Source: CAZBKJ01 sp964492495 | Lineage (GTDB): Bacteria; Patescibacteriota; Microgenomatia; UBA1400; UBA12028 | Direction: 5' to 3' | Length of the DNA: 27,259 bases | Assembly: GCA_964492495.1 (NCBI GenBank) | Contig: CAZBKJ010000014.1 | Span: 1 to 27,259 of the forward strand | Part shown: positions 1-7,628 of the stretch, in pieces | Layout of the letters: every line of letters starts with the position of its first letter | Numbering within the stretch: the first letter of the stretch is position 1 | Position numbers and translations under genes: made by a program | The notes under the pieces: model-generated | Seen by the model: the letters and a program-made list of their open reading frames with translations, nothing else | The model's database searches: none | What the model was told of the DNA's origin: nothing

Positions 1-2129
1 CACATATTGTGTTTCGCATCAGTAGTGCCGGAAATCCTACAGCAACAGGTGTTGGGGGAAATAGTACCAACTCCAATCCTGCGAGTCACAATCCGCTTGC
101 CCAAGAACGATACCTTTGGATTGCAACTCGTGGGGGCGATGCAAGTGCAGGTGTTGGAGTAGTTCCGACATTGTCTCCTGCCAATTTTGCGAATTTAACG
201 ACAGTAAATGCAGGAACGACAAGTGGAGCTACAACCGCGACTTCGGAGCGTATGGGTTATCTTACAATCCTTGATCCAGGTACGTTTACGAGTGCAACTG
301 AACAGTGGGTAAGTTATAACATTGCTATTCCGTATTCTGGAGGTGGAGGTCGAGTGTTCACAGGTGGCTTTGAGACGCAAAGTTTAACGGTCGATGATGA
401 ATGGTCGGCTACTTCAGGATCTCCGACGATAACGACCTCCACCGTTCGAAGTGGTGCTGCTGCGCTTCAGATCACCGGTTTTTCATCTGGAGCATCCGAG
501 CTAGCAGATTATCGTTATTCCAGCGCTGATTTTTTTGGTCCGATTTATGTGCGTTTTTATTTCCGCTACGCTACCCTACCGACTGCAAATAATAGAATTT
601 TTACATTCGGAAATGCTGCTTTGAACGCCTCTCCTGGAGGGTTGTTGTTGTCATCCACAGGAACACTGATTCTTACCGATGAGGATGGCACGATCGGCTC
701 TGCATCAAGTGCCCTCACAATCAACACCTGGCACCGAGTAGAGATTTTTATGAATGGAGCAGGAACCGGGGCGGTCGACACATTTGAAGGTCGACTCGAT
801 GGGAGTGTGTTTGCGACGAGTTCGACAAGAGATATCGCAACAGGTTCGAATCAGCTCTATATGGGAGGAAATTTGACGGTTGAAGCGCAAACGCAAGGAG
901 ACTGGTTTTTTGATGATGTTGCAATAAATTCTGGCAATGGTGCTACCTACCAAAGTAGTTACCCAGGTGAAGGAAATATTGTGCATCTCAAACCCAATGC
1001 AGATGGAACAAATACTGCTTGGACTGCATCCGGATGTACCAATGACTACGAATGTGTGGATGAAATTGATCCCGATGATGGAACAACCATGTATACATCC
1101 ACCACCCTTGGCCAACAGGATGACTCAAATCTAGAAAGCTCAACGACAGCGGGAATAGGATCAGGTGATACGATCACACTCGCAGCAGCGAATATCAGAA
1201 TGAATAATTCAGGTACGTCAACACAAGGGCTTACAGTGAGGGTTTTGGATGGCTCGAGCAACGAAGCTCGTTCACCAAATATCAATGCGCCCAATACGAC
1301 TTGGTTTACCAATGTCTCTGCCCATCCTCGTTCGGCTCCCGTAACCTCATATACACTTCCGACAACATCAACGGCAATGACAGCGACAGACCTTGATTCA
1401 TTCCAGGTAGGGGTACGGGTAGATGTTGATGCAGGAAACAACTTACAAGTGAGTACGCTCTGGCTGGCTGTGGAGTATGTGACAAGTACTAATCCCACAT
1501 ATACGCTCTCAGGATATCGGTTTTATGTTGATAGTGATAATGAAAATGTAACAGATCCGTGGGGGGCAACTGATATTGCAGAGAGCACGGTGATCTCCAC
1601 CCTACCAGCAGGAAATAATGCGCCACAGTCTGCAGATGAGATGCGTCTGCGCGTTGCAATCACAATCGGGGCAAACAATTTATCAGCTAGTACGATTCAG
1701 TTTAAACTGCAGTACAAAGCAGGAACTGATGCAAGTTGTACAACTGGAAGTTGGACAGATATTGGAGCTGGAGGAAGTGGAGGGATATGGCGTTTTGCCA
1801 CATCGTCGGTGACGGATGGTGCGAATCTATCGGTCGCAAAGCTCGCAGCATCTGATGTTTTACAGGAGTATGCCAAAAGTAACCCCACAGAAACGAACCA
1901 CAATACAGCTACAGTTGGACAAGATATTGAGTATGATTTTCATATCCAAAACAACGGTGCAACAGATGTGACAACGTATAGTTTTCGAGTCGTGACGTCA
2001 GCGGACGCTGTCCTCACCTCATACACCAACTGTCCGACACTGACAACTTTTCCTGGGACTGCAGATTTGATGCGGCATGGAAATTTTTTTGAAAATGGCA
2101 GTGAAAAAGGATTTCTATGGGCAAATTAA
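1..2129 (+). CDS. Large secreted beta-sandwich surface protein, 5'-truncated by window edge
   Basis: The frame is open to the left edge and no signal peptide follows the first GTG (position 9), so this is the C-terminal part of a longer protein. The visible ~706 residues are rich in Thr, Ser, Gly, Asn and Ala and poor in Lys, typical of an exported protein. Residues ~125-310 look like a LamG/concanavalin-like jelly roll (pattern YVRFYFRY ... WHRVEIFMNG ... WFFDDVAI). A second beta-rich stretch follows, then a C-terminal module (YRFYVDSDNEN ... MRLRVAI ... FKLQYKAG ... EYDFHIQNNGA) of a kind I associate with CPR surface proteins. No sorting signal or C-terminal membrane helix is visible. The last 13 bases overlap the next gene, implying co-transcription and perhaps a shared surface role. 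Ligand and exact function are unknown. Confidence 0.75.
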   Translation, partial: HIVFRISSAGNPTATGVGGNSTNSNPASHNPLAQERYLWIATRGGDASAGVGVVPTLSPANFANLTTVNAGTTSGATTATSERMGYLTILDPGTFTSATEQWVSYNIAIPYSGGGGRVFTGGFETQSLTVDDEWSATSGSPTITTSTVRSGAAALQITGFSSGASELADYRYSSADFFGPIYVRFYFRYATLPTANNRIFTFGNAALNASPGGLLLSSTGTLILTDEDGTIGSASSALTINTWHRVEIFMNGAGTGAVDTFEGRLDGSVFATSSTRDIATGSNQLYMGGNLTVEAQTQGDWFFDDVAINSGNGATYQSSYPGEGNIVHLKPNADGTNTAWTASGCTNDYECVDEIDPDDGTTMYTSTTLGQQDDSNLESSTTAGIGSGDTITLAAANIRMNNSGTSTQGLTVRVLDGSSNEARSPNINAPNTTWFTNVSAHPRSAPVTSYTLPTTSTAMTATDLDSFQVGVRVDVDAGNNLQVSTLWLAVEYVTSTNPTYTLSGYRFYVDSDNENVTDPWGATDIAESTVISTLPAGNNAPQSADEMRLRVAITIGANNLSASTIQFKLQYKAGTDASCTTGSWTDIGAGGSGGIWRFATSSVTDGANLSVAKLAASDVLQEYAKSNPTETNHNTATVGQDIEYDFHIQNNGATDVTTYSFRVVTSADAVLTSYTNCPTLTTFPGTADLMRHGNFFENGSEKGFLWAN

Positions 2130-3016
2130 ACGGAGGATTCTTTCAGAGAGTGCACAATGATCGTATTCGTACCTGGGTTTTTCCTCTGCTCTGCGGTCTT
2201 TTCCTTTTCGTGCTTGTGCGTCCCACATTTGATCGTGTATCTGCAATTGATGTACCTGAAAAGAAAAACAATGCTGAAGACGTCATTAGTGTAAGCGTTG
2301 AGACACAAGCGGACTATTCTCGTGTGTTCTACGTGAAAAATGAAAAAAAGACGTTTATCAGTCTAGGGAAAACCAATAGTTATCACCCATTTTCTCGTGG
2401 GGAGTATATTGTTTTTGTGACAGAGTACAACGGCATGGGGCAAATTATTCGGTATCATGAGCCAACCAACACGCGTCTTCGTATTACCCGTGCAGGAACT
2501 AATATAAAACCACGTGTGAGCAGTGATGGAAAAGTAGTTTGGGAAGGATGGGAAGACGATCAGTGGAATATCTATCTGTTTGATGGCACAGTGATCAGAC
2601 GTGTAACCTCAAAAGCAGTTTCCAAAAATCCGGATATTGATGGTGACATTATTGCGTTTTCACAAAAATTGTCTGACGGTTCATGGCAAACACTTAGTTA
2701 TTCCTTTGACAAAAACGCCTATACAAAAGTTGCCACAGGGGTACGAGGAAAATTTCCTAGAGTATTTGATGGAAAAGTCTTTGTAGGTGATAAAGCAGTT
2801 TCAGTTCAAACAAAAAATACAGTCGTGATTCCCGAACCTAGTGAAACTCCAATTCCTACACCTGATTTGACTGTGGAAACAGCGACCCCATCCGCAACAC
2901 CAGAGACTACTCCTGAAGTATCCACCCCTTCACTTTCCCCGACTCCTGAAGTCACGCCTGAAGCGATTATTGATGAACTGACGTCAAGTCCTTCTGGTGA
3001 ACAATCGCTTCCTTAA
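2117..3016 (+). CDS. Membrane-anchored extracellular protein with beta-propeller-like repeats and Pro/Thr-rich tail
   Basis: 299 residues. After a short basic N-terminus there is one hydrophobic segment (about residues 18-35, WVFPLLCGLFLFVLV), a signal anchor or signal peptide. The middle (~55-240) has repeated beta-strand units with Trp/Gly/Asp turns (VVWEGWEDDQWNIYLFDG; IAFSQKLSDGSWQTLSYSF) resembling TolB/WD-like propeller blades, although only a few units are present. The last ~60 residues are a low-complexity Pro/Thr/Ser/Glu tail (PTPDLTVE, ATPSATPETTPE), probably a cell-wall-spanning linker or glycosylated stalk. The start overlaps the upstream surface gene by 13 bases, suggesting translational coupling. 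Binding partner unknown. Confidence 0.75.
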   Translation: MGKLNGGFFQRVHNDRIRTWVFPLLCGLFLFVLVRPTFDRVSAIDVPEKKNNAEDVISVSVETQADYSRVFYVKNEKKTFISLGKTNSYHPFSRGEYIVFVTEYNGMGQIIRYHEPTNTRLRITRAGTNIKPRVSSDGKVVWEGWEDDQWNIYLFDGTVIRRVTSKAVSKNPDIDGDIIAFSQKLSDGSWQTLSYSFDKNAYTKVATGVRGKFPRVFDGKVFVGDKAVSVQTKNTVVIPEPSETPIPTPDLTVETATPSATPETTPEVSTPSLSPTPEVTPEAIIDELTSSPSGEQSLP

Positions 3017-3029
3017 ACGACTTGTTTTT

Positions 3030-3842
3030 TTAGAGCGCTGCTTCGAGTTCACTCTGGAGAGCTTGATAGTCATAGAGAAGCTTCGTTTCTTCGACAAGCA
3101 TTGAAAGCGCCGGTTCTTCTGTAAGCAGTTTCGTTCGCTGCGCATGAACTGTTGTTTTGAGTTTATCAAGCATCTGTATGCTCACCTCCGTGTCTTTTTG
3201 ACTTCCAGTCTGTGCAAGTTTTTGAAGTGTTTGTTGTGTTTGTTCAACATCAATTCGTAGTTCTGGAAAATCATTTTTGAGTTTTTCGATTCCATTCTTG
3301 GTAGCTTCTGCTCTCGGTTTGAGTTGTGTACCAAGACGTAAATCATCCTGTGGAAGATACGATGAAAGTTGCTGGGTTTTCTCATGAAAAGTAGTGAGTT
3401 TCTTTTCAACCTCTTCTGATTTCTGAACAATCTTCGCTACGATTTCAAGATTTTTTTGACGTTTCTTGGCAGTTGCTGTGAGTATTTTATGCTGAGTTGA
3501 ATTGAGCCTACGAGATGTTGGAAATGTTTTTTGTTCGCTCACTATTTTTTCCAAATCTCTGCGTGCAAGCGTGATATCTTCGATGAGTTTTTGACTTTCA
3601 AATTCGTATGTAGGTGAAAGAGGATCAATCTTGGCAAGGGCAACGACAGCTAATCTGTGAGAGACAAGCGTACTGTGCTCGTGCGTGAGAATTTCTTTCG
3701 CTTGTTCCAACTTCGTGGTTTCTATTTTTTCAACTCCTAAAAAGAAAACATAATAGAAAACGAAGAATATACACGCAAAAAAAAGTGTTCGAATAAGAAA
3801 ACCAATAACTGGGTTTTCGCGTATGTATAAAAGTTTTGCCAT
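3030..3842 (-). CDS. Membrane-anchored coiled-coil protein of unknown function
   Basis: 270 residues. One hydrophobic helix near the N-terminus (about residues 13-34, FLIRTLFFACIFFVFYYVFFLG) is followed by ~220 residues rich in Lys, Glu, Leu, Gln and Thr with heptad-like spacing, predicting long helical coiled coil. No catalytic motif is seen. The gene converges on the surface gene at 2117-3016 with a 13-base gap and diverges from the LytR_C gene. A -10 like TATACT (complement at 3869-3874) lies 26 bases before the ATG, and there is no clear Shine-Dalgarno. A structural role in the cell envelope is a guess. Confidence 0.7.
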   Translation of the reverse strand: MAKLLYIRENPVIGFLIRTLFFACIFFVFYYVFFLGVEKIETTKLEQAKEILTHEHSTLVSHRLAVVALAKIDPLSPTYEFESQKLIEDITLARRDLEKIVSEQKTFPTSRRLNSTQHKILTATAKKRQKNLEIVAKIVQKSEEVEKKLTTFHEKTQQLSSYLPQDDLRLGTQLKPRAEATKNGIEKLKNDFPELRIDVEQTQQTLQKLAQTGSQKDTEVSIQMLDKLKTTVHAQRTKLLTEEPALSMLVEETKLLYDYQALQSELEAAL

Positions 3843-3895
3843 GTTTTTTGGAAAAATACTCTTCTATAGTATACATTGGTTTGACGCTCTGTGAC

Positions 3896-3924
3896 TTGAT
3901 TCTCCAGCCAATCTGACATAGGAT
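3896..3924 (+). promoter_or_regulatory. Promoter of the LytR_C gene, leaderless geometry
   Basis: TTGATT at 3896-3901, a 17-base spacer, and TAGGAT at 3919-3924. The ATG follows only 7 bases later (3932), so the transcript should begin at or next to the start codon. No Shine-Dalgarno is present. Confidence 0.55.
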
Positions 3925-3931
3925 CATCGGT

Positions 3932-4648
3932 ATGAAGAACTTGAAAATTCCCAGTGTGAAAATCATTATTGTGAGCTTGATTGTGCTTGTCCTTGTTGGT
4001 GTTGCGAGCTTTTTTGGCTGGCAGTGGTATCGTCTGAAAAACCAACTAGTCTTAGGGACAGCTATGACAGAAGAAGCAGTCAAACAAGAAACAGCACGCC
4101 TAGTCAAAGAAGTCTCAGCCCTTATTGATCTGCCAAGTGATGAAGAGCCAACGATCGCAACAGTTTCTGATCTCTCAAAACTTGAAAGCCAACCTTTTTT
4201 TGAAAAAGCAAAAAATGGAGACAAAGTACTTTTTTATACGGAAGCAAAAAAAGCATACTTGTATAGACCTTCAGAGAAGAGACTCATAGAAGTAGCCCCA
4301 TTGTTAGTTGGTGATCAGGCTTCCCCTACCCCAACAGCGGTAGCGTCAGGAAGTGCCGTTCTTGCCTCTCCTGCTCCACTACGAGTTGCGCTCTATAATG
4401 GCTCAAAGACAACAGGACTCACCAACGCGAAAGCTCAGGTACTGCTCAAAGAATTTCCAACAGCAACGATTGTTGGGAGAGAAACAGCCAAAAAGACAGA
4501 CTATGCAGGAACAATTGTCGTCAATGTCAACAATGCTCCGAAAGAAACAGTCGATAAAATTGCGTCTCTTTTCTCTGGAACCGTGGATGTCCTGCCTACA
4601 GGAGAAAGCAAGCCAGATGCGGATATCTTGATCATCCTCACTCCGTAA
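3932..4648 (+). CDS. Membrane-anchored protein with LytR C-terminal (LytR_C) domain
   Basis: 238 residues. An N-terminal membrane helix (about 10-30, IIIVSLIVLVLVGVASFFGW) anchors the protein. A helical and linker part with Ala/Pro/Ser/Thr follows. The last ~90 residues (LRVALYNGS ... GLTNAKAQVLLKEFP ... GTIVVNV ... ADILIILTP) match the LytR_C/VanW-associated alpha/beta fold found at the end of LytR-CpsA-Psr proteins (PF13399 type). The phosphotransferase domain itself is absent, so this is a stand-alone LytR_C protein, common in CPR envelopes, with unknown ligand. The promoter of the hisS leader lies inside and just after its 3' end. Confidence 0.75.
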   Translation: MKNLKIPSVKIIIVSLIVLVLVGVASFFGWQWYRLKNQLVLGTAMTEEAVKQETARLVKEVSALIDLPSDEEPTIATVSDLSKLESQPFFEKAKNGDKVLFYTEAKKAYLYRPSEKRLIEVAPLLVGDQASPTPTAVASGSAVLASPAPLRVALYNGSKTTGLTNAKAQVLLKEFPTATIVGRETAKKTDYAGTIVVNVNNAPKETVDKIASLFSGTVDVLPTGESKPDADILIILTP

Positions 4649-4657
4649 TGCTATACT
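4628..4657 (+). promoter_or_regulatory. Promoter of the hisS leader transcript
   Basis: TTGATC at 4628-4633 (inside the end of the LytR_C gene), an 18-base spacer and TATACT at 4652-4657. The leader ORF ATG is at 4667, nine bases beyond the -10, so the transcript should have almost no 5' untranslated bases. Confidence 0.6.
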
Positions 4658-4666
4658 ATAGGTCTT

Positions 4667-4744
4667 ATGGATAAACAACTGTTTATCACTATCCTTCATC
4701 ATCACTCCACACATATCGTGCGTGGGAGTGTTTTTCACTGTTAA
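4667..4744 (+). CDS. His-rich leader peptide of the hisS attenuator
   Basis: A 25-codon ORF (ATG 4667, TAA 4742-4744) whose middle reads ILHHHSTHI: His codons at 4697-4705 (CAT CAT CAC) and 4712-4714, plus one more near the end (4736-4738). Four clustered His codons in a tiny ORF just upstream of histidyl-tRNA synthetase are the hallmark of a ribosome-mediated attenuator leader, as in the enterobacterial his operon. Low charged tRNA-His should stall the ribosome on the cluster. There is no Shine-Dalgarno; initiation is presumably leaderless because the -10 ends at 4657. The downstream RNA segments that could respond are annotated separately. The peptide itself probably has no function beyond being translated. 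Confidence 0.72.
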   Translation: MDKQLFITILHHHSTHIVRGSVFHC

Positions 4745-4790
4745 TTTTTATTCATATCTGATCAAAACATCACTCCCGCGCGTAGGGAGT
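4703..4790 (+). promoter_or_regulatory. hisS transcription attenuator: segments 1-4
   Basis: Four segments with mutually exclusive pairing. Segment 1, CACTCC (4703-4708), overlaps the last codon of the His run. Segment 2, CGTGGGAGTG (4721-4730), pairs with segment 1 over six bases or more. Segment 3, CACTCCCGCG (4771-4780), can pair with segment 2 over ten bases including one G-U, forming the antiterminator. Segment 4, GGGAGT (4785-4790), pairs with ACTCCC of segment 3 (4772-4777). A ribosome stalled on the His codons would mask segment 1 and free 2 for 3; one reaching the stop at 4742 would mask 2 and allow 3:4. The 1:2 hairpin is itself followed by five T (4731-4735) and could alternatively be an ordinary terminator. 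Confidence 0.65.
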
Positions 4791-4798
4791 TTGGTTTT
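4772..4798 (+). terminator. Attenuator terminator upstream of hisS
   Basis: Stem ACTCCC (4772-4777) with GGGAGT (4785-4790), loop GCGCGTA, followed by TTGGTTTT. The T-run is interrupted by GG, so it may be a modest terminator. Confidence 0.5.
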
Positions 4799-4828
4799 CC
4801 ATAATTTGTTAGCAAATAGGAAACCAAA
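4790..4828 (+). other. Long AT-rich hairpin between attenuator and hisS
   Basis: TTTGGTTT (4790-4797) pairs with AAACCAAA (4821-4828), CC (4799-4800) with GG (4819-4820), and ATTTG (4804-4808) with CAAAT (4813-4817) around a TTAG loop: about 15 pairs with a small bulge and internal loop. No T-run follows. It starts at the last base of the attenuator terminator stem. Its role is unknown. Confidence 0.55.
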
Positions 4829-4886
4829 ATGTTATACGTTGCAAAAACTAAATGATACACTACTTGATAGTGAATAAAGGATTTTT

Positions 4887-6119
4887 ATGAACCAACCACA
4901 AGTGCTCAAAGGATTTCGAGATTTCTTGCCAAAAGACAAAATTGCTCGTGATTTTGTGATGGAAAAGATAATTGGTGCATTTCAAAGTTTTGGATTTGAA
5001 CCAATCGAAACCCCTACCCTTGAGTACAAAAGTACCATCATGGGAAAATACGGTGAAGAAGCAGATAAGCTTGTCTATGCATTCACTGACAATGGTGATC
5101 GCGAGGTCGCACTTCGCTATGATCAGACAGTCCCAACTGCGCGCTTTATCGCCAATAACTTCAATGAACTATCGTTTCCGTTTCGACGGTATCAAACACA
5201 GAATGTGTTTCGTGCCGATAAACCACAGCGTGGCAGATACAGAGAGTTTACTCAGTGTGACATCGATATCTTTGGAAGCACTGATCCTATAGCAGACAGT
5301 GAGATTTTGGCATGCACCTATCGTGCATATAAAGCGATTGGGTTTCAAAGTATTCAGATTGCCGTCAATGACAGACAGACACTACTTTCAGTGCTCTCGC
5401 CGTATGCGACAGAGTCATTGTCTGTTTTTTCGATTATTCAGTCGATTGATAAGCTCGACAAACTCCCCAAAGAAGAAGTGATCAAAGAACTAGAAAGAAA
5501 AGGATTAAGTAACGTACAAGCTGTCAAAGCTTTGGAAGATCTTTTGAGTGTCAATCCATCTTCAAAGCTTGAACAAATCATGTCACTTGCTCAGACGCTT
5601 GGAGTAAGTGAGGCAGAACTTACCTTTGAGCCAACTCTTGCGCGGGGCTTAGATTACTACACTGGAATGATTTTTGAAGTTCGGATACCTGAGTTTACGG
5701 TAGGATCTGTCTGTGGTGGTGGTCGCTATGACAATTTGATTAATGAGCTCTGTGGGGTGGAGATGCCAGCAGTCGGGATGGCTGTGGGATTTGACCGTAC
5801 TGTAGAAGCGGCAATTCAGTTTGGACTGGTTCCCTCTACTTCCGATCAAAAAAAGATTCTTGTCAGTATCTTTGACGAGTCACTTGCAGGAGAGTCAGCG
5901 AGAGTAGCTAATACACTTCGAGACCAAGGACTTTCTGTTGAGCTCTATCCAAAATACGCCAAGCTTGAGAAGCAATTAAAATATGCCGATAAAAAAGGCA
6001 TTCGGTATGTCGTGGTGATCGGCAGTGACGAGGTGAAAGACAATCAAGTTGTACTAAAGGATATGCAGACGGGTGAACAAAAATCGGTACCAGTCGCTTC
6101 ACTTTCACAGTTACTCTAG
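4887..6119 (+). CDS. hisS: Histidyl-tRNA synthetase
   Basis: 410 residues, normal length for bacterial HisRS. Class II core: motif 1 region from residue ~5 (LKGFRDFLP) through ETPTLEYKS; motif 2 FRRYQTQNVFRADKPQRGRYREF with the class-conserved arginines; histidine-binding signature ARGLDYYTGMIFE; GGGRYDNLI; and motif 3 AVGMAVGFDRTVEA. A C-terminal Rossmann-like anticodon-binding domain follows (about 325-410, KKILVSIFDESLAGE ... GIRYVVVIGSDEV). The ATG has a good Shine-Dalgarno (AAAGGA, about 9 bases upstream). The 238-base upstream gap carries a His leader peptide and attenuator, so expression is probably tuned to tRNA-His charging. The stop lies 4 bases from the convergent neighbour. Confidence 0.97.
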   Translation: MNQPQVLKGFRDFLPKDKIARDFVMEKIIGAFQSFGFEPIETPTLEYKSTIMGKYGEEADKLVYAFTDNGDREVALRYDQTVPTARFIANNFNELSFPFRRYQTQNVFRADKPQRGRYREFTQCDIDIFGSTDPIADSEILACTYRAYKAIGFQSIQIAVNDRQTLLSVLSPYATESLSVFSIIQSIDKLDKLPKEEVIKELERKGLSNVQAVKALEDLLSVNPSSKLEQIMSLAQTLGVSEAELTFEPTLARGLDYYTGMIFEVRIPEFTVGSVCGGGRYDNLINELCGVEMPAVGMAVGFDRTVEAAIQFGLVPSTSDQKKILVSIFDESLAGESARVANTLRDQGLSVELYPKYAKLEKQLKYADKKGIRYVVVIGSDEVKDNQVVLKDMQTGEQKSVPVASLSQLL

Positions 6120-6123
6120 AAGA

Positions 6124-6447
6124 TCACATGAATATGTTGGATTCTACTGGTCGTATTTGCTTGGTAATTTCTTTTTCGGATATTTGGGCGAGTTCTGCGA
6201 TTCCTATAAAAGCTAAAGCGTAGCAAATATAACCTTGTGCCAATTCAGGATCTGAAAATTCGTACCGACTGTATTGTTCACATCCGAATAGTATTTCATC
6301 AAGAATTTCCTTTGGATCTTGCGGGGGTCTTATCTGTTCTTGAGCAATTTGAAGTGCAGAGAAAATACTAGCGGAAAATAATGCAGTTCTCGGAAGTGTT
6401 ATGTAGTGGTCTTGAATAACTTCTAACCACTGCTCATCTGTTTTCAT
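6124..6447 (-). CDS. Small hypothetical helical protein
   Basis: 107 residues, not recognised. Mostly amphipathic helix (FSASIFSALQIAQEQI ... ILDEILFGCEQYS ... GYICYALAFIGIAELAQ) with a Pro-Pro turn near the middle. No signal peptide; the Ala/Ile-rich stretch at ~72-88 is too short and mixed to be a sure membrane helix. An extended -10 (TGC-TATACT; complement at 6455-6463) sits 7 bases before the ATG, so the transcript should be leaderless. It converges on hisS with a 4-base gap. Size and composition resemble the other short acidic orphans here (9846, 12189, 12681), but I see no clear homology to them. Confidence 0.6.
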   Translation of the reverse strand: MKTDEQWLEVIQDHYITLPRTALFSASIFSALQIAQEQIRPPQDPKEILDEILFGCEQYSRYEFSDPELAQGYICYALAFIGIAELAQISEKEITKQIRPVESNIFM

Positions 6448-6470
6448 TTGAGAGAGTATAGCAGAAAAAT

Positions 6471-6782
6471 TTATTCTCTTTCATGACGTTCAAATCTGTT
6501 ATATCTAGACTGGATTGATTGTGCAAGTACTTGGCCGGGTTCTAATTCTAGGTTTTTTATTGTCTCAACATCGGTCTTCGTGTAAAGAACACGACCTTGT
6601 ACTCTTTCTCCTGTATCGGCATTAAGTATGACTACAAGAGAACCAATCATCCAACTTGGAGGAATTACGAATACCTCAGCATCAGTTTTTCCGATAATAG
6701 TAACTTCACGTACACCTGAATTATCAGATGGAAGTAATACCATATCGTTTGTCTCTGCACCCAGCTCTGCAATTGTTGGCAT
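6471..6782 (-). CDS. Small hypothetical protein, beta-rich
   Basis: 103 residues, not recognised. Alternating hydrophobic residues (DMVLLPSD, REVTIIGKT, EVFVIPPSWMIGSLVVILN, ERVQGRVLY) predict a small beta domain; a charged tail ends RFERHERE. The ATG is preceded by a strong Shine-Dalgarno (AAAAGGAG, 4-6 bases upstream), unlike the leaderless genes beside it. It lies just downstream of the ZIP transporter on the same strand and could share its transcript (63-base gap). Confidence 0.6.
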   Translation of the reverse strand: MPTIAELGAETNDMVLLPSDNSGVREVTIIGKTDAEVFVIPPSWMIGSLVVILNADTGERVQGRVLYTKTDVETIKNLELEPGQVLAQSIQSRYNRFERHERE

Positions 6783-6845
6783 ATTTCTCCTTTTTAGGAA
6801 ATATACTCTTGGTCAGTAAAAAGATCAAATAGAAAATGAAGAAAC

Positions 6846-7589
6846 TTAGCCTTCCAGAATTTTCACCATCGCCCACAGAAGTGTCGCTCCGACGACAAAC
6901 GGCATGGTCTGTACCCAACGTTGTTGAATCTTAAAGTCTTTGTGAAGCTCTGGAATGAGATCTGAACACGCAATGTAGAGAAACATACCAGCAGAGTACG
7001 CAAGCGCAATCCAGATATAGCCTTGCACCGAATCAAGGAAATAAAATCCAATGACCGCACCGATGAGTGCTGTGAGTCCTGAGAGGAAATTAAAAAGAAG
7101 TGCTTTTGTTTTTTTCATCCCACTTGCGACCAATACCCCAAAGTCAGCGATCTCTTGGGGAATTTCGTGTGCAGCGATTGCAAGTGTTGCCGTGACACCG
7201 AGTGCTGGGTTTACCAAGAATGTTGCTGCGATTGCGACTCCATCAATCAGGTTGTGGATTGCATCTCCAACCAATACAAGGATTGCAGCTGGCTTGTCAC
7301 CATGTCCGTCATCATGATGGTGAAACCACAATACAAATCGCTCAAGAAGGAAAAAAGACACAACTCCTGCAAAAATCCATGGAAAGATGTTGGCTTCCCC
7401 CGCTTCCTCCAATGCTTCTGGCATCAAATCCAAAATAGAAGCAGAAAGCATGACTCCGGCAGCGAAGCTGACAAGCATCGTCTGCATGTTGCTACTCCAC
7501 TTTTTTTTGAAAGCGAGGATAACGACCCCAGCAAATGAAATACAACTGACGAGCAAACTTGCAAGAATGACTGAAATGAGTGCTGACAT
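6846..7589 (-). CDS. ZIP-family divalent metal transporter
   Basis: 247 residues with about eight hydrophobic segments, the normal topology and length for bacterial ZIP (ZupT/GufA-type) proteins. The two metal-site motifs are present: HNLIDG in the fourth helix (near residue 112) and HEIPQE in the fifth (near 140). A His/Asp-rich cytoplasmic loop (HHHDDGHGD, about 90-98) precedes them and probably collects Zn, Fe or Mn. It should import divalent metal across the inner membrane. The promoter has TAGACA-18-TATAAT with a perfect 7-base inverted repeat over the -10, suggesting control by a metal-responsive repressor. The ATG follows the -10 by 9 bases. Confidence 0.9.
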   Translation of the reverse strand: MSALISVILASLLVSCISFAGVVILAFKKKWSSNMQTMLVSFAAGVMLSASILDLMPEALEEAGEANIFPWIFAGVVSFFLLERFVLWFHHHDDGHGDKPAAILVLVGDAIHNLIDGVAIAATFLVNPALGVTATLAIAAHEIPQEIADFGVLVASGMKKTKALLFNFLSGLTALIGAVIGFYFLDSVQGYIWIALAYSAGMFLYIACSDLIPELHKDFKIQQRWVQTMPFVVGATLLWAMVKILEG

Positions 7590-7593
7590 AGAG

Positions 7594-7628
7594 GTTGCAT
7601 TATATGCAACAGGGTTGCGTAATGTCTA
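7594..7628 (-). promoter_or_regulatory. ZIP transporter promoter with palindromic operator
   Basis: Reading the minus strand: -35 TAGACA (7628-7623), 18-base spacer, -10 TATAAT (7604-7599). A perfect inverted repeat, GTTGCAT-ATA-ATGCAAC (7610-7594), completely covers the -10. A dimeric repressor there would block polymerase. The -35 overlaps the stop codon of the Nudix gene. Confidence 0.6.

Noticed and set aside
4403..4738. 111-codon minus-strand ORF antisense to the LytR_C gene and his leader
   Set aside because: Shadow of real coding on the plus strand; Cys/Ser-rich composition and no start signal.
4667..4790. T-box riboswitch before hisS
   Set aside because: No T-box consensus (AGGGTGGNACCGCG) and no stem I with a His specifier; the leader ORF with His codons fits better. 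The same was checked for pheS.
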